A DNA stretch of 7,150 nt from DATLYT01 sp035574455 (GTDB lineage: Bacteria > Bacteroidota > Ignavibacteria > UBA10030): assembly GCA_035574455.1 (NCBI GenBank), contig DATLYT010000089.1, forward strand, positions 1 to 7,150, read 5' to 3'. Numbering within the stretch: the first letter of the stretch is position 1; each line of letters opens with the position of its first letter. Below the pieces are notes generated by a model. The model saw nothing but the letters and a program-made list of their open reading frames with translations, was not told where the DNA came from and searched no databases. Below are positions 1 through 5,557 of this stretch, piece after piece. The position numbers and the translations under genes were made by a program.

Positions 1-305
1 GCGGGACGAACTATGGTAAGCTGCTCGTTGAGTGGACATTGCCTCCCCTCAGGTTTCGTCGTCTTGGCTTCACGTTCCTGTATTCCAACTGGACACAGTT
101 GATGCTCTTTTCCAGCGGCATCGTAACCAATTTCGATGATAGCAGTGTTCGCCGTACTGTTGCGAATGCCGGTGCTCAACTCGATTTCAAGCTGGTGATC
201 TTTTCAACACTCGAATCGACTTTGTCGGTCGGTTATGCTCGTGCTGCGGCACGTCATCAAAAGTTCACCGATGAGTTCATGGTGTCGTTGAAGCTCCTGA
301 AGTAA
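1..305 (+). CDS. C-terminal end of an outer-membrane beta-barrel-like protein (5' truncated)
   Basis: The reading frame is open from base 3 to the TAA at 303-305, about 100 residues, so the gene enters from outside the window. What is visible is alternating hydrophobic/polar beta-strand sequence with aromatic residues, such as 'RLGFTFLYSNWTQLMLFSSG', 'AQLDFKLVIFSTLESTLSVG' and a final 'EFMVSLKLLK'. This suits the last strands of a transmembrane barrel or surface-antigen domain in the outer membrane. The final residue is Lys rather than the usual Phe/Trp of a barrel beta-signal, which weakens the call. From memory, similar tails end long beta-propeller plus barrel proteins in Ignavibacteria-like genomes, but the upstream domains cannot be seen here. 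It is followed after 11 bases by the PrsW-family gene, so the two are probably co-transcribed. A periplasmic all-beta domain is the alternative. Confidence 0.6.
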   Translation, partial: GTNYGKLLVEWTLPPLRFRRLGFTFLYSNWTQLMLFSSGIVTNFDDSSVRRTVANAGAQLDFKLVIFSTLESTLSVGYARAAARHQKFTDEFMVSLKLLK

Positions 306-316
306 GCCCGAACGCG

Positions 317-1330
317 ATGCTTGAGATTATCCCGCAGATCATCCTCAGCCTCTCGCCGGTACTTCTCTTCCTTGCGGGGCTTCTGTTTCTCGACAGTTTC
401 AAGCTGGTGAAGTTTCGCGCAATCCTCATCGCGATCGGTGTCGGCGGATTATCGGCGATTGCCTCGCTGATGGTGAACACGGCTCTCGTCGATGCTCTTC
501 CACTCGATGGCAGGTATTACCCTCGGTACATCGCGCCCGTCGTTGAGGAATCCCTGAAGGCAGTCTTTCTGGTGTACTTGATTCGCACGAAGAAGGTAGG
601 CTTTATGGTAGATGCGGCCTTGTTCGGCTTTGCCATCGGTGCTGGGTTTGCCCTTGTGGAGAACATCGTCTACCTCCGCTCCATGCCGCACGCGAGTCTT
701 TTTGTCTGGGCGATTCGCGGTTTTGGTACAGCGGTGATGCACGGTGGGACGACGGCCATCTTTGCCGTCCTCGCAAAGAATCGATCGGATGTGAAATCGT
801 CTGAAGCGCTCCATGTGTTTCTCCCGGGTCTTCTGGTGGCCATGGTGGTACATTCGTTCTTCAATCATTTTTTCCTGCCGCCGGAGTTCATGACGATCGT
901 CATCCTCATCATTCTTCCTGCTGTTCTTCTTCTTGTCTTCAAACAAAGTGAGCAATCGACACGCGAATGGCTTGGCGTAGGTCTTGATACCGATGTTGAG
1001 TTACTCAGGCTGATTACCGAAGGCGGGGTGTCCAATACAAAAATTGGCACCTATCTACGGTCGCTTGAATCCCGCTTTCGGGGCGAAGTCCTTGCCGATA
1101 TGCTCTGCTATCTTCGTGTCCATCTGGAACTTTCCGTCAAGGCGAAGGCGTTGCTGCTGATGCGCTCGGCAGGCTTTGACCCTCCTCCGGACCCTGAAGT
1201 GGAAGCACAGTTGAACGAGCTACGGTACTTGGAGCGTAGTATCGGCCAGACGGGAAAATTGTTGATGAAGCCCTTTGTTCGTCTCACGAGCCGCGATCTC
1301 TGGCAGCTCCATATGCTGACGCAGAAGTAA
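317..1330 (+). CDS. PrsW-family intramembrane protease with a long C-terminal extension
   Basis: This is a 337-residue polytopic membrane protein. The family hallmarks are in order: 'APVVEESLKAVFL' with Glu77, Glu78 and Lys81; 'FGFAIGAGFALVEN' with Glu115 and Asn116; 'MHGGTTAIFA' with His142; and 'VVHSFFNHFF' with His179 and His184. These are the conserved Glu/His residues of PrsW, which in Bacillus subtilis performs site-1 cleavage of the anti-sigma factor RsiW. Hydrophobic segments lie near residues 5-25, 35-58, 73-90, 98-118, 128-152, 165-185 and 190-208. Bacillus PrsW is about 218 residues; here residues 210-337 add a soluble, partly helical, charged tail that I do not recognise. The ATG at 317 begins directly at the first membrane segment, and there is no strong ribosome site. 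No sigma/anti-sigma pair is in the window, so the substrate is unknown. Family assignment is strong; orthology to PrsW itself is not claimed. Confidence 0.88.
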   Translation: MLEIIPQIILSLSPVLLFLAGLLFLDSFKLVKFRAILIAIGVGGLSAIASLMVNTALVDALPLDGRYYPRYIAPVVEESLKAVFLVYLIRTKKVGFMVDAALFGFAIGAGFALVENIVYLRSMPHASLFVWAIRGFGTAVMHGGTTAIFAVLAKNRSDVKSSEALHVFLPGLLVAMVVHSFFNHFFLPPEFMTIVILIILPAVLLLVFKQSEQSTREWLGVGLDTDVELLRLITEGGVSNTKIGTYLRSLESRFRGEVLADMLCYLRVHLELSVKAKALLLMRSAGFDPPPDPEVEAQLNELRYLERSIGQTGKLLMKPFVRLTSRDLWQLHMLTQK

Positions 1331-1331
1331 C

Positions 1332-1391
1332 CCCATGCTCGTTTGTGACAGCAATCATGGGTCAGGTTTTGCCAAAACAGTACCTTGACCC
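1332..1391. repeat. Imperfect palindromic, REP-like intergenic element
   Basis: The start of the gap after the protease gene holds overlapping inverted repeats. CCCATG at 1332-1337 matches CATGGG at 1356-1361. GGGTCA-GG at 1359-1366 pairs with CCTTGACCC at 1383-1391 with a one-base bulge, and between them GTTTTG (1366-1371) faces CAAAAC (1373-1378). A further CAAAACC follows at 1391-1397. The result is a bulged fold-back of about 33 bases, as in bacterial REP/RAYT-type repeats. It could equally act as a transcription terminator, but no clean U-run follows the stem. Copy number elsewhere in the genome cannot be seen. Confidence 0.45.
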
Positions 1392-1470
1392 AAAACCAGG
1401 AACTTCTCGCTACAAGATCGTTTCAGCGGGAGAGCTTATTCCGTGCATCAGAGCTCATCTGTGCGAGAAC

Positions 1471-1476
1471 AGGGGA
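1471..1476 (+). promoter_or_regulatory. Ribosome binding site deciding the start of the 1484 gene
   Basis: AGGGGA stands seven bases before the ATG at 1484. It favours that start over the upstream in-frame TTG at 1385, which has no comparable site. Confidence 0.55.
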
Positions 1477-1483
1477 ATTCCTG

Positions 1484-1852
1484 ATGCTGATAGAATATGT
1501 TGCTGCAGAACGGAAAGACGGCCATCTCACAAGGAAATGGTTTGGCGATTCTTATTTTGATCTCTATTGTTGGCTGGACGACAAGGGAAGCATCCACAAG
1601 TTCCAGCTCTGCTATGATAAGTCGCATGATGAGCATGCGTTGACGTGGATTCAGCCGTCAACCTACTACCATCAGCGGGTCGATGATGGTGAAAATCGAC
1701 CTGGGAAAAGCAAGGCATCACCGGTCCTCATTCCCGATGGTATGTTCGACTTTCACACTGTTGCCGAGCGTTTTTTGAGAGAGAGTAAGCAGATCAACCA
1801 CGAGATCGCTCAATTTGTTCACATGAAGCTTCTTGAATTCGGTAAGCGATAA
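1484..1852 (+). CDS. Small conserved protein of unknown function, 122 residues
   Basis: I do not know a function for this protein. It is soluble, with no signal peptide or membrane segment. Features seen are 'RKWFGDSYFDLYCWLDDKG' (residues 17-35), 'FQLCYDKSHDEHALTW' (40-55), 'YHQRVDDGENRPGK' (62-75), 'PVLIPDGMFD' (80-89) and a helical, charged C-terminus (93-122). The mix of aromatic beta-strand sequence and a central Asp/His-rich segment looks like a compact alpha/beta domain. From memory, short hypothetical proteins with the same F-D-L-Y-x-W, C-Y-D-K and H-x-R-V-D-D-G pattern occur in Proteobacteria and other phyla, and they begin at about this Met. A TTG at 1385 would add 33 residues, but these look unconserved in character and would overlap the end of the palindromic element. 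The receiver gene follows after 40 bases, so the two are probably in one transcript. Confidence 0.7.
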   Translation: MLIEYVAAERKDGHLTRKWFGDSYFDLYCWLDDKGSIHKFQLCYDKSHDEHALTWIQPSTYYHQRVDDGENRPGKSKASPVLIPDGMFDFHTVAERFLRESKQINHEIAQFVHMKLLEFGKR

Positions 1853-1892
1853 CAGTCGAACAGTCCGTCAAAACAATCATAGAAAGCCTCCC

Positions 1893-2255
1893 ATGAAACG
1901 AATTCTCCTCGTTGAAGACGAATCCGATCTTATCAACATCCTCGACGTTGTGCTGAGTGAGGAGGGGTACCAGGTGACGCAAATGCGTAGTGCAGAGGAA
2001 GCGATGCAATTTTGCGAGGTCAGCACGCCCGACTTGATCGTTTCCGATATCAAGATGGGGAAGATGGACGGCCTGACCATGTTCGAACAGATGCGGAACT
2101 TGCCGAATATGAAAAAGATCCCGTTTATCTTCATCAGCGCAACAAGCGATATTGCCTCCATCAACAAAGCGAAGGAACTCGGCGCCGCTGCATATTTTCC
2201 CAAACCGTTCGACGTTGACGAAGTGATTAAGACCGTGAAAACGATCGTTTCGTAA
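1893..2255 (+). CDS. Stand-alone response regulator receiver protein (CheY-like)
   Basis: This 120-residue protein consists of one receiver domain and nothing else. The acidic pocket is Glu8-Asp9 in 'ILLVEDE', the phosphoacceptor is Asp52 in 'LIVSDIKMGKMDG', the switch Ser/Thr is Ser82 in 'FISATS', the aromatic switch position is Tyr101, and the conserved Lys is Lys104 in 'YFPKPF'. All residues needed for phosphorylation are present. No DNA-binding, GGDEF or other output domain follows, so it must act by protein-protein contact, in chemotaxis, motility or a phosphorelay. The ATG at 1893 places the first beta-strand at the very N-terminus, as in CheY; the frame is open upstream to an ATG at 1833, but that start would overlap the previous gene and add 20 unrelated residues. 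No histidine kinase is visible in the window, so its partner is unknown. Confidence 0.92.
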   Translation: MKRILLVEDESDLINILDVVLSEEGYQVTQMRSAEEAMQFCEVSTPDLIVSDIKMGKMDGLTMFEQMRNLPNMKKIPFIFISATSDIASINKAKELGAAAYFPKPFDVDEVIKTVKTIVS

Positions 2256-2537
2256 TCCTTCCGTTTGTACGTTCCGCAATCACTGCTACACTGCACCCCG
2301 AGAACTCGTAGGCAAAGGGGACCCATGCCATCGTAGCAGTCCGATTTTGAAAACTCATCCTCTACGGCGATGTTCCGCCCAGCATGGTAATCCTCTGTAG
2401 GATGTTTGTGGATTAAGAGTAACTGTAAGATGCTTTCAAACGTCCCGTTCATAGCCATTCAATTAAGTTGTGGATGATAAGGTTGAAAAACGCTATTTTA
2501 AGTAGCGCTCATCAATTTTTGTCAACGACGGCACATT
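2256..2537 (+). other. 282-base non-coding gap with several inverted repeats
   Basis: I see no convincing gene here. The stretch contains an 8-base inverted repeat at 2282-2340 (listed separately); ATCCT-CTGT-AGGAT at 2390-2403; an alternative pairing of CATCC (2356-2360) with GGATG (2400-2404); and CGCTAT/GTAGCG at 2491-2507, just upstream of the next gene and followed by an AATTTTT tract at 2514-2520. It probably holds the end of the receiver-gene transcript and the leader of the next gene. No sigma-70-like or Bacteroidota-type (TTTG / TAnnTTTG) promoter pair could be identified with confidence. Confidence 0.5.
2282..2340 (+). repeat. Perfect 8-base inverted repeat enclosing a smaller stem
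   Basis: ACTGCTAC at 2282-2289 and GTAGCAGT at 2333-2340 are perfectly complementary, and CCCC (2296-2299) with GGGG (2317-2320) can pair inside them. The structure starts 26 bases after the receiver gene stop and is followed by CCGATTTTG, so it may be a terminator or a structured untranslated RNA. The U-run is short and displaced, which makes a classic intrinsic terminator uncertain. Confidence 0.45.
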
Positions 2538-3248
2538 ATGTCCGAAACGCAACAAGAACTCATACGTTATTCCTACAATTTTCAATTTGACGACGGCTCG
2601 GTCAAGGTCTTTGAGTTGTTGTTGGACCCTCGTAGTCTCGAGTTGTGTTCAGGACCTAACCCCACCAAACCGGAGTGGGCGAAACTGAAGTTCCATCAAT
2701 GTGAAAACTGTCCGCTTGGCGATGATGTCGAGTACTGTCCCGTTGCCATCAACCTGGCGACGCTGATCGAAGAATTTAAGTTCAACCATTCTACGGACAA
2801 TGCATTTGTCGTGGTCGACGGTCCCGACAGGAGTTATGTGAAAGAAGCCACCGTCCAAAAAGGTCTCAGCTCGATCATGGGCATCGTCATGGTCACGAGT
2901 AACTGTCCGATTCTGGATAAGCTGCGACCCATGGTGCGCTTTCATCTCCCGTTTGCATCCTCTCTCGAAACCATCTATCGCTCTGTGTCCATGTATCTCG
3001 TTTCACAGTATTTAGAGATGAAAAAAGGCGGAAGCCCCGATTGGAGTTTAGAGAAATTGGTCGAGATATATAAAGAAGTCTCGAAAGTGAATAAGGGAAT
3101 GTGGAATCGGCTCTCCAACGCGGCAAAACTTGATGCCAACGTGAACGCGCTTATTATCCTGAACTCCTTTGGCGATGCTCTGCGCCACTCCGTTAAAACC
3201 GGCCTCGATGAAATCGCGAAGATCTTTTCTTCTTCCTCAACCAAATAA
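2538..3248 (+). CDS. Conserved protein of unknown function with a Cys/His cluster, 236 residues
   Basis: The function is not known to me. The protein is soluble, with no signal peptide. Three parts can be told apart. Residues 8-50 are beta-strand-rich ('YSYNFQFDDGSVKVFELLLD'). Residues 51-145 carry a possible metal or redox cluster: His53, Cys55, Cys58 ('FHQCENCPL'), Cys67 ('YCPVA') and then Cys123 ('SNCPI') and His136 ('VRFHLPFA'). Residues 143-230 are mostly helical ('ETIYRSVSMYLVSQYLEMK', 'DANVNALIILNSFGDALRHS'). I recall uncharacterised bacterial proteins with the same CxxCPL, YCPVA and LRPMVRFHLPFA signatures, so this is probably a real family. The gene follows the structured gap after the receiver gene, and the beta-helix gene starts seven bases after its stop. 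The ATG at 2538 has no strong ribosome site but is the first Met of the conserved-looking part. Zinc binding, an Fe-S site or a structural role are all possible. Confidence 0.72.
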   Translation: MSETQQELIRYSYNFQFDDGSVKVFELLLDPRSLELCSGPNPTKPEWAKLKFHQCENCPLGDDVEYCPVAINLATLIEEFKFNHSTDNAFVVVDGPDRSYVKEATVQKGLSSIMGIVMVTSNCPILDKLRPMVRFHLPFASSLETIYRSVSMYLVSQYLEMKKGGSPDWSLEKLVEIYKEVSKVNKGMWNRLSNAAKLDANVNALIILNSFGDALRHSVKTGLDEIAKIFSSSSTK

Positions 3249-3255
3249 CAACACC

Positions 3256-4491
3256 ATGCCGATTGGGTTGAGATCTCACGCCGTTCGAGTGTTCTTCTTT
3301 GTTCTGCTTATTTCCAGTTCTCTGCTCGCTCAACAGAGTGTTTCCGTATCCAACGCACAGGAACTTCAGCAGCTTTTTTCCCAGCCTGTTGAATCGCTGG
3401 AAGTCGTCCTCAAGCCCGGCGAGTATCGGTTGACGCCGAAAGCAATGGTCGACCCAACCTGCGGTAATTGTCAAGACCCTCAAACGCCGGTGCACGTAAC
3501 GGTCGGACTTCACCTTCGCGGCAAGTTCATCAAACTGATCGGACCTGCAGATCGCTCTGCGATCATCCATACGAACGCCGGTTATGGTCTGTTCATCGAC
3601 GGGTGTGGTCGTGTGGAAATCGAGAATCTTTCTATCACCGGAGGCGTTCGCGATACCGCCGGCGCAGCGACCGATGCAGCCATCGTCGTCAAACACAGCA
3701 ACACTCTGATCCGAAACAATAAGATCTATGACAACATTGGCGACTCGGCGATTGTCAGCAAGGTGATTGTTGGCATTATGGGTATTGCAGGCAGGGAAGG
3801 GTCGAAGATGGTTATTCGCGGCAATGAGGTTGTCCGTAATTCGTGGGATGGGATTGCGCTTTACCGCGATGCTGAAGCGGTCATTGAAGACAACGTTGTC
3901 GATGGTGTCGACAAGGCAACGGGGCAGAAGGTCGGGGGAGGACGCGGTGTGGCGATTGGCGTGACGTGGAACGGCAAAGCAACCGTACGGCGAAATCTCG
4001 TCAAGCGGTATTGGAAAGGGATCGGTCTGTTTGTCGATGCGGACGGTGTCGTTCAGCAGAACATTGTCGAAGATATTGTTACCTGGGGAATTCAACTGTG
4101 GGATGCCGACAAGGGGAAGCCTTCGGGAAAAATAGAACGCAACGTCATTTACAACGCTGGCGCGTGCGGTGCTGCAATTACTCTTGCCTCGAATGAGGGA
4201 GACCCCGGATACTTCACGAACAATATTCTTACGAAAACCGCGCAGAATCCTCGCTACGATGCGCCGGATTATTACTGCTATCAATGTGCTCTTGCGCTCC
4301 ACGCTGTACCGAAGAATTTCCGGATAGAAGGGAATCTTTTCTACAACAATCGCCGGGCATCAGACGAGTTACCGGACTATGATATGCCGAAAGAAGCTTT
4401 TGAGAAGGCGATTGAGGCATTGTTGAAAGCCTTCTCAGCAATTCCACATTTCCAGTTGTCCGATTTTTTGAGAGATTTTCACAAACAGTGA
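3256..4491 (+). CDS. Secreted right-handed parallel beta-helix repeat protein
   Basis: This protein has 411 residues. Residues 1-25 form a signal peptide (Arg-containing start, hydrophobic 'VFFFVLLISSSLLAQQ', likely cut after Ala25), so it acts in the periplasm or outside the cell. The body from about 48 to 365 shows short repeated strand-turn units typical of NosD/pectate-lyase-like beta-helices: 'GLFIDGCGRVEIENLSITGG', 'TLIRNNKIYDN', 'KMVIRGNEVVRNSWDGIALY', 'AVIEDNVVDGV', 'ATVRRNLVKRYWKGIGLFV', 'GVVQQNIVEDIVTWGIQLW', 'GKIERNVIYNAG' and 'FRIEGNLFYNN'. The stacked Asn residues suit an inner asparagine ladder. Two CxxC pairs, Cys69/Cys72 ('TCGNC') and Cys341/Cys344 ('CYQC'), sit near the two ends and may form disulfides or bind metal. 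No polysaccharide-lyase catalytic set is evident, so substrate and activity are unknown. The frame extends upstream to 3169, but Met at 3256 gives the proper signal peptide and avoids overlap with the previous gene. Confidence 0.87.
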   Translation: MPIGLRSHAVRVFFFVLLISSSLLAQQSVSVSNAQELQQLFSQPVESLEVVLKPGEYRLTPKAMVDPTCGNCQDPQTPVHVTVGLHLRGKFIKLIGPADRSAIIHTNAGYGLFIDGCGRVEIENLSITGGVRDTAGAATDAAIVVKHSNTLIRNNKIYDNIGDSAIVSKVIVGIMGIAGREGSKMVIRGNEVVRNSWDGIALYRDAEAVIEDNVVDGVDKATGQKVGGGRGVAIGVTWNGKATVRRNLVKRYWKGIGLFVDADGVVQQNIVEDIVTWGIQLWDADKGKPSGKIERNVIYNAGACGAAITLASNEGDPGYFTNNILTKTAQNPRYDAPDYYCYQCALALHAVPKNFRIEGNLFYNNRRASDELPDYDMPKEAFEKAIEALLKAFSAIPHFQLSDFLRDFHKQ

Positions 4492-4503
4492 CATTCTTAT
4501 TTC

Positions 4504-4509
4504 AGGAGG
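4504..4509 (+). promoter_or_regulatory. Strong ribosome binding site of the M55 aminopeptidase gene
   Basis: A full AGGAGG consensus lies seven bases before the ATG at 4517 (ten before the adjacent ATG at 4520). It is the strongest such site in the window, which suggests this gene is translated more efficiently than its neighbours. Confidence 0.85.
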
Positions 4510-4516
4510 TTTTACG

Positions 4517-5410
4517 ATGATGAAGCGAGCAACTGTTTTCGTGTTTATTCTTTTCAGCCTTGTTGCAACGACATCCCAAGCGCAAAAGCTGAAGGTGTTC
4601 ATATCCGTTGACATGGAGGGCATTACGGGCCTCGTGCACAGCGATCAGGTTGGGCGGGGTGGTTCTGATTATCAGATGGCACGCCGGTGGATGACGGAGG
4701 AAGCAAACGCGGCAATCCAGGGAGCGCTGGATGCTGGAGCGACGGAGGTAATCGTGAATGACTCACACGGCGACATGCGCAATCTGATTCTTGCCGACCT
4801 CAATCCTGCCGCGACGCTCATCACCGGCTCACCCAAACCGCTCAGCATGATGCAAGGCATCGATGCGAGCTACGATGCAGTGGTGTTCATCGGCTATCAT
4901 CCGAAAGAAGGAACGATTGATGGCGTGTTGGATCACACGATTTCCGGCGGCACGGTCGCTTCGGTGAAAGTGAATGGAACGGAGCTGCCCGAGCTGGGAC
5001 TAAACGCGCTGATCGCCGGATACTACAATGTGCCGGTCGTTTTTATCGCCGGTGATAAAGCCGTGTGCGACCAGGCGAAGGAGATTCTCGGCGACAGAGT
5101 GGTGACTGTTGCAGTAAAAGAGGGTATTGGCAAGAGGGCGGCGAAATCCATGCCGCTCAAGAAAGCGCACGAAACCATCCGCCAACAGGTCAAGGCAGCG
5201 ATCGAGAAAAGAAAAGAAGCGAGAGTGTATAGAATGAATCCGCCATACCGATTTGAGCTTTCCTATTTTCGATCATCACAGGCTGAGATGCCCGCCAATG
5301 TGCCGGGGGTAAAGCGTGTGAATGCGAAAACCATTCAGTTTGAGTCGAACGATTTTCTCGAAGGCTTCAAATTTCTGCGCGCCCTCATCGCCCTCGGCCG
5401 CGATGATTGA
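4517..5410 (+). CDS. Exported M55-family (DppA-type) D-aminopeptidase
   Basis: M55 peptidases are zinc enzymes that remove N-terminal D-amino acids from short peptides; Bacillus subtilis DppA is the model. All key positions known for DppA can be matched by eye: Asp32 and Glu34 in 'SVDMEGITG', His84 in 'NDSHGDM', His128 in 'GYH', Glu159 in 'PELGLNA' as metal ligands, and His140 in 'GVLDHT' at the place of the catalytic His. 'MTEEANAAI' and 'AGYYNVPVVFIAGD' are also family-typical. The length of 297 compares with about 274 for DppA; the difference is mainly an N-terminal signal peptide (residues 1 to about 22, 'VFVFILFSLVATTSQAQ'), so unlike cytoplasmic DppA this enzyme should be periplasmic or secreted. 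Met1 and Met2 are both possible starts; spacing to the ribosome site favours 4517. It lies 25 bases after the beta-helix gene and upstream of an MFSD1-like transporter. Substrates could be D-Ala-containing peptides from cell wall turnover, but this is inference. Confidence 0.93.
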   Translation: MMKRATVFVFILFSLVATTSQAQKLKVFISVDMEGITGLVHSDQVGRGGSDYQMARRWMTEEANAAIQGALDAGATEVIVNDSHGDMRNLILADLNPAATLITGSPKPLSMMQGIDASYDAVVFIGYHPKEGTIDGVLDHTISGGTVASVKVNGTELPELGLNALIAGYYNVPVVFIAGDKAVCDQAKEILGDRVVTVAVKEGIGKRAAKSMPLKKAHETIRQQVKAAIEKRKEARVYRMNPPYRFELSYFRSSQAEMPANVPGVKRVNAKTIQFESNDFLEGFKFLRALIALGRDD

Positions 5411-5426
5411 GAACAGCCTGGTACAG

Positions 5427-5511
5427 AAAACCGCGTAGAAACCATAGAAGTGCCGAGTTCCACAGAGAAATGTGTACTACTTCCTCTGTCTTAGCGTGGA
5501 TTCGTGGTTTT
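5427..5511 (+). repeat. 85-base fold-back element between the aminopeptidase and transporter genes
   Basis: AAAACCGCG at 5427-5435 pairs with CGTGGTTTT at 5503-5511 (nine pairs, one of them G-U). Inside, TCCAC (5459-5463) can pair with GTGGA (5496-5500), and ACAGAG (5462-5467) is complementary to CTCTGT (5484-5489). The right half, 'CTTAGCGTGGATTCGTGGTT', resembles the short CACAGAG / AACCACGAA intergenic repeats that I recall from many environmental bacterial genomes. It lies just after the aminopeptidase stop and is followed by ATTCTAAC, so it could also serve as a terminator or an RNA-stabilising structure. The rest of the 147-base gap (5411-5557) shows nothing else definite; GAGAAAG at 5542-5548 is a weak ribosome site for the next gene. 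Confidence 0.45.
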
Positions 5512-5557
5512 ATTCTAACTCATGTGTAACATCAGCTACTAAGAGAAAGAACACCAC

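Noticed and set aside
449..955. Minus-strand open frame of 168 codons opposite the PrsW-family gene
   Set aside because: Low-complexity Lys/Arg/His/Asp-rich translation, as expected from the antisense of membrane-segment codons; the + strand gene has strong motifs.
1385..1483. Upstream extension of the small conserved gene from a TTG codon
   Set aside because: No ribosome site at the TTG, start within the palindromic element, and a good AGGGGA before the ATG at 1484 make the shorter form more likely.
1345..1560. Plus-strand open frame of 71 codons before the small conserved gene
   Set aside because: It starts inside the palindromic element and overlaps the next gene in another frame; its translation has no domain character and it lacks a ribosome site.
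1877..2458. Open frame of 193 codons on the minus strand opposite the receiver gene
   Set aside because: It mirrors a receiver domain with all catalytic residues on the + strand. The part lying in the gap (2256-2458) shows no recognisable protein features.
2406..2537. Possible promoter elements (TTGTGG, TTGAAA, CTATTT) upstream of the 2538 gene
   Set aside because: No pair has both acceptable match and acceptable spacing for sigma-70 or for the Bacteroidota consensus.
2412..2906. Shared decamer GAGTAACTGT in the gap and inside the 2538 gene
   Set aside because: In a window of this size many decamers repeat by chance; there is no extended similarity around it.
3193..4302. Open frame of 369 codons on the minus strand opposite the beta-helix gene
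   Set aside because: It is the antisense shadow of a gene with a clear signal peptide and beta-helix repeats; its translation is rich in Arg, Asp and Asn without domain character, and no ribosome site precedes it.
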